In this document: positions 1-8,411 of the stretch, piece by piece
How the letters are laid out: each line of letters begins with the position of its first letter
Numbering within the stretch: the stretch's first letter is position 1
Assembly: GCF_036192275.1 (NCBI RefSeq)
Contig: NZ_CP108088.1
Coordinates: 1,860,001 to 1,924,000, forward strand
Direction of reading: 5' to 3'
From: Streptomyces sp. NBC_00250
GTDB lineage: Bacteria > Actinomycetota > Actinomycetes > Streptomycetales > Streptomycetaceae
Length of the DNA stretch: 64,000 nt
The notes under the pieces: model-generated
Told to the model about the DNA's origin: nothing
The model's input: the letters and a program-made list of their open reading frames with translations, nothing else
Database searches by the model: none
Made by a program: the position numbers and the translations under genes

Positions 1-272
1 CTGGCCTCCGGTGACGTCGACACGGGCGGTGGCGGGGTCGAATCGCCCGCCGTCCCCTCACCGCGGCCGCCGCCGAAGGCCCCCGCGCCGATCAGGACGC
101 CCACCAGTCCGACGACGAGGACGAGCCCGCCCACCAGGGCGATGAGAAGGACCCGCCGGCGAGGCGGCGGGTGATCCGGGGACGAGGGGGCGCTCAGCGG
201 GCCGGAGGGCGGACCGGCTGGTGGTCGGCCGCCGTCCGACGGCGTCGGTCCGGGAGTCTTTCCTTCGGCCAT
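1..272 (-). CDS. Proline-rich single-pass membrane protein, C-terminus cut by the window edge
   Basis: Only the first 90 codons are inside the window and no stop is reached, so the gene is partial at its 3' end. Residues 1-40 are rich in proline, serine and glycine and end in a run of arginines (PPRRR). One hydrophobic helix of about 22 residues follows, then a glycine-rich stretch and a Pro/Ser/Thr-rich linker. This fits an anchored protein with a short cytoplasmic tail and an extracytoplasmic domain that lies outside the window. The ATG is preceded by GGAGG at a spacing of 6. The family cannot be told from this fragment. Confidence 0.7.
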   Translation of the reverse strand, partial: MAEGKTPGPTPSDGGRPPAGPPSGPLSAPSSPDHPPPRRRVLLIALVGGLVLVVGLVGVLIGAGAFGGGRGEGTAGDSTPPPPVSTSPEA

Positions 273-317
273 GGCGTGCCTCCGCCACTCGCACGACGGC
301 ATCGGCCGCCGCGCGGC

Positions 318-686
318 TCAGGCCTTCTTGACCACGCTGGACTTGAGCTGCATGGCGCCGAAGCCGTCGATCCTGCAGTCGATGTCGTGCCCGTCGACCC
401 CGTCGACCAGGCGGATGTTGCGCACCTTGGTGCCCGCCTTGATCCCGGAGGGGTTGCCCTTGACCTTGAGCGCCTTGACGACGGTCACCGTGTCGCCGTC
501 GCTCAGCACGTTGCCGACGGCGTCCTTGATCACGCGCTCCCCGCCCGCCTCCGCAGGCGCGGCACCGCTCGCGCCGTCGGCGGCCGGCACCCACTCGTGG
601 CCGCACTCGGGGCACACCACCAGATTGTTCATCTCGTAGGTGTACTCGCTGGAGCACTGGGGACAGGGGGGAATGTTCTCGATCAC
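318..686 (-). CDS. yjdM: PhnA/YjdM family zinc-ribbon protein
   Basis: A 122-residue protein of the PhnA/YjdM family (about 110 residues in E. coli). Its N-terminal zinc ribbon has two Cys pairs, CPQC near residue 8 and CPEC near residue 26, with the family string SEYTYE between them. The C-terminal beta domain carries the family motif [14 protein letters not shown]. The family was once linked to phosphonate use, but that role is not supported and the function remains unclear. The start is taken as the GTG at 686, which puts the zinc ribbon at the N-terminus as in homologues; a longer upstream reading would add about 59 residues without family similarity and run toward the tRNA terminator. 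Confidence 0.85.
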   Translation of the reverse strand: MIENIPPCPQCSSEYTYEMNNLVVCPECGHEWVPAADGASGAAPAEAGGERVIKDAVGNVLSDGDTVTVVKALKVKGNPSGIKAGTKVRNIRLVDGVDGHDIDCRIDGFGAMQLKSSVVKKA

Positions 687-795
687 TCCCCCAGGATAGG
701 CGGGCTCCCGGCCCGCCGCCCCAGGCCACCGGGGCCCGCCGGGGCCCGCTGGAGGCCTGATCGGAAGCCCGCTGGAGGTCACCGCCGCACAACGC

Positions 796-830
796 GAAAT
801 GCCGGTCGATACGAGATCGACCGGCATTTC
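796..830 (-). terminator. Hairpin terminator 3' of tRNA-Leu
   Basis: A perfect 15-bp inverted repeat (GAAATGCCGGTCGAT and its complement) around a 5-nt loop, starting 3 bp past the tRNA CCA end in the direction of tRNA transcription. Its arms end in short A/T runs. It would terminate the tRNA transcript before yjdM. Confidence 0.8.
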
Positions 831-833
831 CGC

Positions 834-921
834 TGGTGTCCGAGGGGGGACTTGAACCCCCACGCCCGATAAAGGGCACTAGCACCTCAAGCTAGCGCGT
901 CTGCCATTCCGCCACCCGGAC
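834..921 (-). tRNA. tRNA-Leu(GAG)
   Basis: An 88-nt class II tRNA read on the minus strand. The 7-bp acceptor stem pairs GTCCGGG with CTCGGAC and CCA is encoded. The anticodon loop TTGAGGT gives anticodon GAG, which reads leucine CUC/CUU codons. A long variable arm (around CCCTTTATCGGG) and the T-arm GGGGGTTCAAGTCCCCC are clear. A perfect hairpin follows directly. I looked for a second copy of the 3' end that would mark an integration site and saw none in the window. Confidence 0.97.
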
Positions 922-1120
922 AAGGTGTCTGTCGCTTCGGGGTTTCCCTCGCGGCGACAGATGTAACTCTACCAGGGGTTCCAGGTGCCTTTCACCAGCG
1001 TTTTCCGTGGTCAGTGGGGTGAAGCCGCCTTGCAGTCCTTGATCAAGTCGGGATTCCCCCGGGTGCGCGTACGGATCGCGTCCGCTCGCGCACGCAGAGT
1101 GCGGCAGTGGGCTGCGCGGC

Positions 1121-1155
1121 GGCCTCGAACCCCCTGGTCGAGGGGGTCCGAGGCC
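1121..1155 (-). terminator. Terminator at the end of the EBO operon
   Basis: A 15-bp inverted repeat with one mismatch (arms 1121-1135 and 1141-1155, loop GGTCG) starting 10 bp after the stop codon of the last gene of the operon. It marks the 3' end of the eight-gene transcript. Confidence 0.7.
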
Positions 1156-1165
1156 GTCCGGTGGG

Positions 1166-2227
1166 TCAGCGGCCCTTCTCGCGCAGGGAGTGGAGGTGGG
1201 CGCTGGACCTGCGGGCGAAGCTCAGCGAGTCGACGGGGTTGTCGCGCTCGGTCTGCCAGTGGTGGGCGTTCCTGCCGTGGTGGGTGCGGTTCACCGCCGA
1301 GATGAAGCGCCGGTAGTCGATGTCGCCGTCCCCGACGTCGGTCATCCGGTAGCCGTAGGGGACGGCGGTGTCGTCGCGGTCGCCGTCCTTGACGTGGAAC
1401 AGCGGATAGCGGTGGGGCTGGGCGAGGACGTAGTCGAGCGGGTCGAAGGGGGCGGGGGTGCCGTCCGGGCGGGTGGAGTAGCGGTACTGGCCGACGTACG
1501 CCCAGAAGATGTCCATCTCCAGGTGCACCAGGTCGGGGTCGGTCTCGGCGAGAAGGACGTCGTAGAGGCGTACGTCGGGGCGGTCACTGGCGAAGGAGAA
1601 CTCCTCCGAGTGGTTGTGCTGGTAGAACTTCATGCCGCGCTTCCTCGCCGCGGCGCCGAACCTGTTGAACTCCTCGGCACAGCGCTTCCAGCCGTCGACC
1701 GTGGAGCCGTAGCGCCAGGGCCCGGAGGCGGTGCCGATGTGGGGCAGGCCCAGGGCGGCCGCGTCGTCGAGGACACGGTCGAGGTTCTGGGCGAAGGTGT
1801 AGGCGGTGGGGTCGTCGGCGTAGTAGCCGACGTGGCTGCCTATGGGACGCAGACCGTGGTCGCGGGTGAGGCGCTTGAGCTGGGCGAGGCTGATGGGACC
1901 GGCGGAGCCCTGGCTGTAGCCGGCGTACTCGACCTCGTCGTAGCCGTACTTCTGCAGTTCGGCGAAGACGGCGGCGAAGCCGAGGGTCGCGACCTTGTCG
2001 CGGAGCGAGTAGAGCTGGATTCCGAGGCGGCCGGGCGGCAGGACGGGGCGGCCATGGCCCTGGCCGTGGCGCTCACTGTCGTTCTCGGCCGCGGCGGCCG
2101 CGGCGGCCGCGGCACCGAGGAGGGCGGCGGCGGTCGCGCCGGCGGCGACGCCCAGCATGTTCCGCCTGCTGAGCCTGTGGACGAGCTCGGGGTCGTTGGC
2201 GGCTTCGGAACGGCGGGTGCGACTCAT
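1166..2227 (-). CDS. Tat-exported sugar phosphate isomerase/epimerase-like TIM barrel
   Basis: A 353-residue protein. The N-terminus has a Tat motif (SRRNMLG, near residue 20) followed by an alanine-rich hydrophobic stretch, so export in folded form is predicted. The rest is an AP endonuclease 2/xylose isomerase-type TIM barrel: GIQLYSLRD opens the barrel, and Glu/His/Asp-rich strand ends (EVEYAGY, QHNHSEEF, LEMDIFW, FHVKDGD) supply likely metal ligands. The start overlaps the eboF stop by ATGA, making this the last gene of the EBO operon. A secreted sugar-handling protein fits the view that EBO products act on or move a metabolite outside the cytoplasm; the substrate is unknown. Confidence 0.85.
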   Translation of the reverse strand: MSRTRRSEAANDPELVHRLSRRNMLGVAAGATAAALLGAAAAAAAAAENDSERHGQGHGRPVLPPGRLGIQLYSLRDKVATLGFAAVFAELQKYGYDEVEYAGYSQGSAGPISLAQLKRLTRDHGLRPIGSHVGYYADDPTAYTFAQNLDRVLDDAAALGLPHIGTASGPWRYGSTVDGWKRCAEEFNRFGAAARKRGMKFYQHNHSEEFSFASDRPDVRLYDVLLAETDPDLVHLEMDIFWAYVGQYRYSTRPDGTPAPFDPLDYVLAQPHRYPLFHVKDGDRDDTAVPYGYRMTDVGDGDIDYRRFISAVNRTHHGRNAHHWQTERDNPVDSLSFARRSSAHLHSLREKGR

Positions 2228-3699
2228 CTGTGGATAACTCCTTGGCTGTCGGAGGGGCCTGCTTCACTGGATTCAGCTGGATTCGGAGAGGCGTCTCGGG
2301 CGACTCCGGCCAGCCTGAGCAGCAGGTTCTTCACATCGGTGGCCGCGACGCGGCCGTCCAGGGCGCGGGGGGTGGAGCACAGGATGAGCGGACCTTCGTC
2401 ATCGCTCGTGGGAAGGCGGCCATGGCTGCCGCGAAGAGGTGAGGGGTCGAGGGGGACGACCGCCAGCCGGTACCGCATACCGAGCTTCTTGCGGGCGATC
2501 TCCCTGGCTGCCTTGATCCGCACGTAGGGATCGAGGGGGTCCATGAGGAGTTCGGCGGGGTCGTAGCCGGGCTTGCGATGGATCTCGACGAGCCGCGCGA
2601 AGTCGGGGGCGCGGGCGTCGTCGAGCCAGTAGTAGTACGTGAACCAGGCGTCGGGCTCGGCGAGGGCGACCAGCTCCCCCGAGCGCGGATGGTCCAGGCC
2701 GTGTTCCTTCTTTCCCTCGTCGTCGAGGAGCCGCTCCAGACCGGGAAGGTCCGCGAGGGCTGCCCGGACGGCCGGCAGGTCCGTGGGCCGCCGGACGTAG
2801 ACATGGGCGATCTGGTGGTCGGCGACGGCGAACGCCCTGGAGGTCATGGGGTCGAGGTACTCCATGCCGTCCTGGGTGTGGACCTCGAGGAGGCCGGCGC
2901 GGCGCAGGGCGCGGTTGATGTCGACGGGACGCTCGACCCGGGTGATCCCGTACTCGGAGAGGACGACGACCGTACGGCCCTCGGCCCGGGCTTCGGCCAG
3001 GAGCGGGGCGAGGACGGTGTCGAGCGCTGCGGCGGCGCGGAAGGAGCGCGGGTCGTCGGGGCCGTAGCGCTGCAGGTCGTAGTCGAGGTGCGGGACGTAG
3101 CAGAGGGCGAGGTCGGGACGGCGGGTGCGGAGGATGTGACGGGTGGCGTCGACGATCCAGCGGCTGGAGACGAGGTCGGCGCCGGGTCCCCAGAAGTGGA
3201 AGAGGGGGAACGTGCCGAACTTCTCGGTGAGTTCGTCGTGCAGGGCGGGTGGCCGGGTGTAGCAGTCGGGTTCCTTGCGTCCGTCGGCGTAGTAGACGGG
3301 GCGTGGGGTGACGGTGATGTCGGTGTCGGCGCCCATGGCGTACCACCAGCAGATGTTGGCGACGGTGTAGCCGGGATGGCTGCGGCGGGCGGCGTCCCAG
3401 AGACGGTCGCCGGAGACGAGGCCGTTGTGCTGGCGCCACAGCAGGACGTCGCCGAGGTCCCGGAAGTACCAGCCGTTGCCGACGATGCCGTGCTCGGTCG
3501 GGAGGGTGCCGGTGAGGAAGGTGGTCTGGGCGGTGCAGGTGACGGCGGGCAGGACGGTGGAGAGCGGGGCCTGGGAGCCGCTGCGGGCGAGGGCGGCCAG
3601 GTGGGGCATGTGGGGCAGCAGCCGTGGGGTGAGACCGACGACGTCGAGGACCAGGAGGGGGGTGGGTGCGGGTGGGGAAGCGGGTGCGGTGTCGTTCAT
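2224..3699 (-). CDS. eboF: EboF-like alkaline phosphatase superfamily phosphodiesterase
   Basis: A 491-residue member of the alkaline phosphatase/nucleotide pyrophosphatase superfamily. Features seen are the metal-binding Asp near residue 19 (LLVLDVVG), the nucleophile region PAVTCTAQTTF near residue 51, the GNGWYFRD segment, HLDYDLQRYG near the middle, and the later metal motifs LSEYGI and DHQIAHV. No signal peptide is seen, so it is probably cytoplasmic. The ATG at 3699 overlaps the eboE stop by 4 bp (ATGA) and the stop overlaps the next start the same way, so translation is coupled. Type I phosphodiesterase-like proteins are the F component of EBO clusters. The substrate, probably a phosphorylated small molecule, is not known. 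Confidence 0.88.
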   Translation of the reverse strand: MNDTAPASPPAPTPLLVLDVVGLTPRLLPHMPHLAALARSGSQAPLSTVLPAVTCTAQTTFLTGTLPTEHGIVGNGWYFRDLGDVLLWRQHNGLVSGDRLWDAARRSHPGYTVANICWWYAMGADTDITVTPRPVYYADGRKEPDCYTRPPALHDELTEKFGTFPLFHFWGPGADLVSSRWIVDATRHILRTRRPDLALCYVPHLDYDLQRYGPDDPRSFRAAAALDTVLAPLLAEARAEGRTVVVLSEYGITRVERPVDINRALRRAGLLEVHTQDGMEYLDPMTSRAFAVADHQIAHVYVRRPTDLPAVRAALADLPGLERLLDDEGKKEHGLDHPRSGELVALAEPDAWFTYYYWLDDARAPDFARLVEIHRKPGYDPAELLMDPLDPYVRIKAAREIARKKLGMRYRLAVVPLDPSPLRGSHGRLPTSDDEGPLILCSTPRALDGRVAATDVKNLLLRLAGVARDASPNPAESSEAGPSDSQGVIHR

Positions 3700-4949
3700 G
3701 GCAGTTCCTTGAGGCCGAGGTCGGTCAGCAGCTCGCGGGCCAGGGTCAGTTCGGCGGCGATGCCGTCGGCGAGCCGGGCCCGGGTGCGGGGTCGGCTCTC
3801 GGGCGGAAGGGCCTGCCAGGTGTACGTCTCGACCTCCAGGTGGTGGGTGCGCGGGTGCGGGCCGCCGACGAGGAGGGCGAGGGCGTCCCGGAGTACGGGG
3901 AGCGTGGAGCTGAGCGGAGGGGCGGGCGGAGCGTGCAGGGGGACGTGGAAATGGGCGCGCCAGGGTGTGGCGTCGGGAAGGCCGGGGGCCGTGCGGGCGG
4001 CGGTGCCGAGGGCCTCCGGGAGGTCGTCGGTGCCGCGGAGGCCGGCGGCGGTTCGGGTGCGGGTCTGATGGAGGAAGCGGGGCTCGGCGAACGCGGTGAG
4101 CGCCGCCCTGACCTCGGGGAGGTGCGGGTGCTCGGCGTGGAGCGCGGCCGAGAGCTGGGCCTTGGGTACCGGGATGCCCGCGGCGGCGAGGGAGTCCAGG
4201 GCGGTGCGCGGGTCCTCGAAGGAGGTCGCGAGATGGCAGGTGTCGAGGCAGACGCCGATGCGGGGGATCGGACCGGGGCTCGGTTCCGGGCTCGGGCTCG
4301 GGCTCGGGCTGCGGCCAGGACGAGGGCTCGGCACGGCGGCGAGTGCGGTGAGTGCGGTGACGGCGACGGCGACGGTCTCGACGACGCAGCCGGGCTCCGG
4401 TTCGAGGCCGATCCGGATGCTTCTCCCGGTGAGTTCCTCCAGCGCGTCGAGCCGGGCGGAGAGCGTCGTGAGAGCGGTACGGGCGGTGGCGGCGCCCTCG
4501 GCGTCGAAGGCGGTGCGCCAGGCGAGGGGCAGGGTGGAGACGGACCCTTCGGTGACGTCCTCGGGAAGCAGCGCGGCAAGGAGACGGGCGAGGTCGGTGG
4601 TGTGCGCGAGGCGCTCGGGGCGGGTCCAGTCGGGCTGGTAGACGCGGTACTTGACCTCGTCGGCGCCGAAGCCTTCGTACGGGAAGCCGTTGAGGGTGAC
4701 CACTTCGAGGCCGCGGCGGTCCAGTTCGGCGCGCAGGGCTCGGAGCGAGGCCGGGTCGGTGGTCAGGGAACGGGCGGCGTCCCGGGCGAGCCAGAGTCCG
4801 ATGCCGAGGCGGTCGCGGCCGAGGCGGCGGCGGACCGGCTCGCAATGGTCGCGGAGCTGGGCGAGGACGCCGTCGAGGGTCTCGGCCGGGTGCACGTTGG
4901 TGCAGTAGGCGAGGTGGACGGTGGAGCCGTCGGGGTGCCGGAAGCGCAT
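3696..4949 (-). CDS. eboE: EboE-like metabolite traffic protein (TIM barrel)
   Basis: A 417-residue xylose isomerase-like TIM-barrel protein of the EboE type. It opens with LAYCTNVHPAET and has the barrel segments LEVVTLNGFPY, GLEPEPGCVVET and GVCLDTCHLA. In the last two, Glu, Asp and His residues are positioned as in the sugar isomerase superfamily metal site. A low-complexity Ser/Pro run near residues 205-230 interrupts the barrel and comes from a GGCTCG-type short repeat in the DNA; it looks like a lineage-specific insertion. The gene starts 9 bp after eboB with GAGG placed 7 nt before the ATG, and overlaps eboF by ATGA. The biochemical role of EboE is not established. Confidence 0.88.
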   Translation of the reverse strand: MRFRHPDGSTVHLAYCTNVHPAETLDGVLAQLRDHCEPVRRRLGRDRLGIGLWLARDAARSLTTDPASLRALRAELDRRGLEVVTLNGFPYEGFGADEVKYRVYQPDWTRPERLAHTTDLARLLAALLPEDVTEGSVSTLPLAWRTAFDAEGAATARTALTTLSARLDALEELTGRSIRIGLEPEPGCVVETVAVAVTALTALAAVPSPRPGRSPSPSPSPEPSPGPIPRIGVCLDTCHLATSFEDPRTALDSLAAAGIPVPKAQLSAALHAEHPHLPEVRAALTAFAEPRFLHQTRTRTAAGLRGTDDLPEALGTAARTAPGLPDATPWRAHFHVPLHAPPAPPLSSTLPVLRDALALLVGGPHPRTHHLEVETYTWQALPPESRPRTRARLADGIAAELTLARELLTDLGLKELP

Positions 4950-4958
4950 GGGGGTGCC

Positions 4959-5807
4959 TCATTCCCCGCCGCGAAGGACGGAGTTGCCCTCGTGCAGGTC
5001 CGGCGGGGTGGGGAGGTCGAGGTGGAGTCGTCCGCTGAGCCCGTAGAAGGCGACGGGGTTGCGCCAGAGGACCTGGTCGACGTCGTCGTCCGTGAAGCCG
5101 GCGGTGAGCATGGCCTCGGCGACCGAGCGGGTCTTGAGGGGGTCGCTGCGGCCCCAGTCCGCGGCCGAGTTCACGAGGACGCGTTCGGTTCCGTACTCCT
5201 TGAGGATCGCGACCGTCCGGTCCTCGTCCATCTTGGTGTCCGGATAGACGGAGAAGCCGAGCCAGGCGCCACTGTCGGCGGCCTCCTTGACGGTCGTCTC
5301 GTTGAGGTGGTCGAGGAGCACGTGGTCCGGGGCGAGCGCGGACTCGCGCACGACGTCCACGGTGCGGCGCAGGCCGGTGAGCTTGTCGCGGTGCGGGGTG
5401 TGGACGAGCGCCGGCAGGCCGTGGTCGGCGGCGAGCTGGAGCTGGGCGGCGAGCGCCGTGTCCTCGGCGGGCGTCAGGGAGTCGTAGCCGATCTCGCCGA
5501 CGGCGACGACTCCGTCCTTGGCGAGATACCGGGGCAGGGCGTCGAGGACGGGGACGCAGCGGGGGTCGTTGGCCTCCTTCGGGTTCAGGGCGAGGGCGCA
5601 GTGGTGGGCGATGCCGTGCTGGGCGGCGCGGAAGGGCTCCCAGCCGAGGAGGGAGTCGAAGTAGTCGAGGAAGGAGGCGGGCGAGGTGCGGGGCTGGCCG
5701 AGCCAGAACGACGGTTCGACGAGGGCGCGGACACCGGCGTCGTACATCGCCCGGTAGTCGTCCGTGGTGCGCGAGGTCATGTGGATGTGCGGGTCGAAGA
5801 TGCGCAT
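4959..5807 (-). CDS. eboB: EboB-like TatD-family metal-dependent hydrolase
   Basis: A 282-residue amidohydrolase-fold protein. The N-terminal metal motif is DPHIHM, followed by VGEIGYD, HTPHRDK and LDHLNE, all in the order expected for TatD-type hydrolases, and a late Asp-rich segment (NSAADWG). EBO B proteins belong to this family; the true substrate is unknown. The ATG sits in TGATG, where the upstream eboA stop and this start share one base, so translation is coupled. Nothing suggests export. Confidence 0.88.
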   Translation of the reverse strand: MRIFDPHIHMTSRTTDDYRAMYDAGVRALVEPSFWLGQPRTSPASFLDYFDSLLGWEPFRAAQHGIAHHCALALNPKEANDPRCVPVLDALPRYLAKDGVVAVGEIGYDSLTPAEDTALAAQLQLAADHGLPALVHTPHRDKLTGLRRTVDVVRESALAPDHVLLDHLNETTVKEAADSGAWLGFSVYPDTKMDEDRTVAILKEYGTERVLVNSAADWGRSDPLKTRSVAEAMLTAGFTDDDVDQVLWRNPVAFYGLSGRLHLDLPTPPDLHEGNSVLRGGE

Positions 5808-6373
5808 CAGGACTCCTCGGCGGGGGCGGTGAGGGCGAGGACGCGGGGCAGGTCGGCGGGGACGTCGCGGCCGGCGGCGGTGCGCTCGGCGGCGTGGTCG
5901 GTCAGCATCCGGGCGAGTTCGGTGTCGCCGGCGGCGCGCTCGGCGAGTCCGGCGACGACGGTGACGGGGACGCCGGTGAAGAGACATTTGAGGAGGGCGT
6001 GACGCCAGGTGTGGGGGGTGAGGTGGGTGGCGGCGTAGGGGCCGAGGGCGGCGGCGAGGAGGGTGGTGTCGTGGGTGCGGAGGGCGTCCTCGACGAGGGG
6101 AAGGGCCTCGGGACCGGTGACGAGGGCGGGGAGGGCCAGGAGGACGGCGCGGCGCTCGGCGGTGGCGCCGTGGTGGTAGAGGCGGGTGAGGGTGTCGGGG
6201 TCGGCCTCTGCCGCCCGGAGGAGAAGGGTGCGGGCCTCGTCCGCGTGCTCGTGCCCGCAGTGCCGGCCGGCGGTGACGAACCGCTCCTCCCACCCGGAGG
6301 TCCGGGCGGAGGCCTCGGCGAGGGCGGAGTCCAGCCAGGCGCGGATGGTGGCGGTGGCGGTGCCGGTCAGCAT
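5807..6373 (-). CDS. eboA: EboA-domain protein
   Basis: A 188-residue, mostly helical protein matching the EboA family. The central part (LYHHGATAERRAVLLALPAL) and the C-terminal segment TWRHALLKCLFTGVPV are the features I recognise as EboA-like. No catalytic motif, signal peptide or membrane helix is evident; it may be a scaffold or adaptor, but that is a guess. Its first 7 bp overlap the end of the preceding TIM-barrel gene and its stop overlaps the eboB start. Because EboA is found almost only in EBO clusters, this gene is the best single marker that the operon is of EBO type. Confidence 0.88.
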   Translation of the reverse strand: MLTGTATATIRAWLDSALAEASARTSGWEERFVTAGRHCGHEHADEARTLLLRAAEADPDTLTRLYHHGATAERRAVLLALPALVTGPEALPLVEDALRTHDTTLLAAALGPYAATHLTPHTWRHALLKCLFTGVPVTVVAGLAERAAGDTELARMLTDHAAERTAAGRDVPADLPRVLALTAPAEES

Positions 6374-7380
6374 GGCGGGGTCTCCCGGCGCAGGAAGGAG
6401 AGGGAGGTGCGGGCTAGTTCGGGGCCGGCGTGGGAGTGCCGGGGCAGTTCGACGACGGTCAGCCCGGGGTAGCCGGCGGCGGTGAGTTCGCCGAGGGCGG
6501 CGAGTACCGGCGGGAAGTCGATCTCACCGTCGCCGAACGGCAGGTGTTCGTGGACGCCGCGCCGCATGTCCTCGATCTGGATGTGGTGCACCCAGGGCGC
6601 GGCGGCGCGTAGGCAGTCGGCGGGAGGGAGGGGTTCGAGGCACTGGCAGTGGCCGATGTCGAGGGTGAGGCCGAGTACGGCGGGTGCGGGGTCGCCGAGG
6701 AGTCCGCGCAGCTGGTGGAAGTCGGCGAGGGTGGCGAGGAGGTGGCCTGGTTCGGGTTCGACGGCGAGGGGGACGCGGGCGGCTTCCGCGGCCTCCAGGA
6801 CAGGAGCGAGCGAGGAGGTGAGGCGCTTCCAGGCCTCGTCGGGCGGGGTGTCGGCGGGGAGGACACCGCTGAAGCAGTGCACGGCGTGGGCGCCGAGGTC
6901 GGCCGCTACCCGCACGGCCCTCAGCAGCAGCCGGACGCGGGCGGCGCGGTCCTCGGGGTCCGGGTCGAGCAGGGACGGGCCGTGCTTGCGGCGCGGATCG
7001 AGGACGTAGCGGGCACCGGTCTCGACGGTCACGCCGAGCCCCAGATCGCCGAGGCGCCGGGCGACCTGGGCGGTGCGGGCGGCCAGGCCGGGGGCGAGGG
7101 GGTCGAGGTGCATGTGGTCGAGCGTCAGCCCGACGCCGTCATAGCCGAGATCGGCGAGGAGCCCGAGTGCCTCGTCGAGCCGTAGATCGGTGAGGCCGTT
7201 GGTGCCGTAGCCCAGCCGGGGGCGGGCAGAGGGACCGGCCGAGGGGTGGGCCGCGAGGTCGGGTGTGGGGTGGGCCGCGAGGTCGGATGTGGGGTGAGGT
7301 GTGGGGTGGTCGGTGCGCCGCGCGGAGGGCCTGGGGCCGGAAGCGGCTGGACGGCGGGCGGCGGGGCGCGGGGTGCTCAT
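6367..7380 (-). CDS. Sugar phosphate isomerase/epimerase-like TIM barrel of the EBO operon
   Basis: A 337-residue protein. Residues 1-55 form a low-complexity tail with repeated HPTPDLAAHP-type units; the barrel starts at LGYGTNGL. Likely metal ligands lie in VEPEPGH, TLDIGHC, HHIQIED and VELPRH, in the order of AP endonuclease 2-type TIM barrels. The start overlaps the eboC stop by ATGA and the end overlaps eboA by 7 bp. Genes of this type accompany actinobacterial EBO genes. The N-terminal tail is encoded by short DNA repeats, and a start at a downstream codon closer to LGYGTNG cannot be excluded. Confidence 0.85.
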   Translation of the reverse strand: MSTPRPAARRPAASGPRPSARRTDHPTPHPTSDLAAHPTPDLAAHPSAGPSARPRLGYGTNGLTDLRLDEALGLLADLGYDGVGLTLDHMHLDPLAPGLAARTAQVARRLGDLGLGVTVETGARYVLDPRRKHGPSLLDPDPEDRAARVRLLLRAVRVAADLGAHAVHCFSGVLPADTPPDEAWKRLTSSLAPVLEAAEAARVPLAVEPEPGHLLATLADFHQLRGLLGDPAPAVLGLTLDIGHCQCLEPLPPADCLRAAAPWVHHIQIEDMRRGVHEHLPFGDGEIDFPPVLAALGELTAAGYPGLTVVELPRHSHAGPELARTSLSFLRRETPPC

Positions 7381-8411
7381 GTGGGGCTCACCTTCCGGGC
7401 GAGGGCGCGCGCGGCCGGGACGAGACCGAGCAGCGCGAGCGCCGTTCCCGGTGCCCCGGCGCGGGCGGCGAGCGCGGCCTGGAGCGGGATCGTGGCCCGG
7501 ATCCCGCCACCGACGGCCCGCTCGGTGAGCGCCGCGGACGGGTTGAGCGCGGCGTGGAGGAGGAGGGTGGCGGGGGTACGGGCGTAGGCCAGGGCGAGGA
7601 GGGTGCCCAGACCACGGGAGGGGAGGGGCAGGCGGGTGGGGAGGGTGGGGTGGGGGCGGGGGGCGGGGGCCCCCGAGAGGGAGACGGAGGAAGCGGCGGT
7701 GGCGGCCGGCCGGCGGCCGGTCTCGCCGCCCGAGGCCGCCCCGGTCACTGCCCCTGCCGCCCCGGTCACTGCCCCTGCCACTGCCCCGGCCACTGCCAGG
7801 GTCACGGCGAGGGCGGCGAGCGGGGTGCGGGTGGAGCCGCCCTGGGTCTCGTGGCGGGAGACGGCGGTGACGGCGTAGGTGTGAGCCCCGAGCAGGGCGG
7901 CGGAGGGGAGGGCGTGGACGGCGCGGGGGTGGGGTGTGCCGCTTCCGCTCGTCGAGGCCGTGGCTCCCAGGAGGAGGTCCAGGGCTCGGGTCGTGGCCAT
8001 GGTGGCGGGGCCGGCCGGTGTGTGTTTGAGGCCGAGGTCGTAGGCCCAGACCGTGGTGGCGAGTGCGGTGGCGACCGCGAGGGACGGGCGCCCCGCGCGG
8101 GAGGCCAGTGCCAGGCCCGTCGTTGTCAGGGCCACCGAGGCCGTGAGGGCGGCTGTCGGCGTGATGCGGCCGGAGGGCAGCGGGCGGTGGGGGCGTTCGG
8201 CGGCGTCCTCGGTCCGGTCGGCCCAGTCGTTGAGGGCCATGCCCGCCTCGTACAGGCAGAGTGAGGCGCCGATCGCGCAGAGGGTGCCCCGGCCGGGGCG
8301 GGTGCCGGTCGCCGCGGCGCCGGCGAGGGCGTCGCCGGGTACCGAGAGCAGCGCCGATACGCGGAGGAGTTCCGCCCAGGCCTGTGCCCGGCCGGTACGC
8401 CGCCGGGTCAT
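7377..8411 (-). CDS. eboC: EboC-like UbiA-family prenyltransferase
   Basis: A 344-residue polytopic membrane protein of the UbiA superfamily, which transfers prenyl groups to aromatic or other small acceptors. The first Asp-rich motif (NDWADRTED, near residue 62) and the YDLGLKH segment after the following helices fit the UbiA active site; a canonical second Asp-rich motif is not obvious, as is common in EboC. Residues around 205-250 form an alanine/threonine/glycine and proline-rich low-complexity insert. The ATG at 8411 overlaps the cyclase stop by ATGA and the end overlaps the next start in the same way. A longer upstream reading frame is not supported because it would cross the cyclase gene. 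Confidence 0.88.
   Translation of the reverse strand: MTRRRTGRAQAWAELLRVSALLSVPGDALAGAAATGTRPGRGTLCAIGASLCLYEAGMALNDWADRTEDAAERPHRPLPSGRITPTAALTASVALTTTGLALASRAGRPSLAVATALATTVWAYDLGLKHTPAGPATMATTRALDLLLGATASTSGSGTPHPRAVHALPSAALLGAHTYAVTAVSRHETQGGSTRTPLAALAVTLAVAGAVAGAVTGAAGAVTGAASGGETGRRPAATAASSVSLSGAPAPRPHPTLPTRLPLPSRGLGTLLALAYARTPATLLLHAALNPSAALTERAVGGGIRATIPLQAALAARAGAPGTALALLGLVPAARALARKVSPT

Noticed and set aside
834..921. tRNA-Leu as an integration site of a mobile element
   Set aside because: No integrase and no second copy of the tRNA 3' end were seen in the window.
3666..6002. Very long plus-strand open frames over the EBO genes
   Set aside because: They are antisense frames of GC-rich coding DNA, rich in Gly, Ala, Glu and Val without domains. 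The minus-strand frames have recognisable families and coupled starts.
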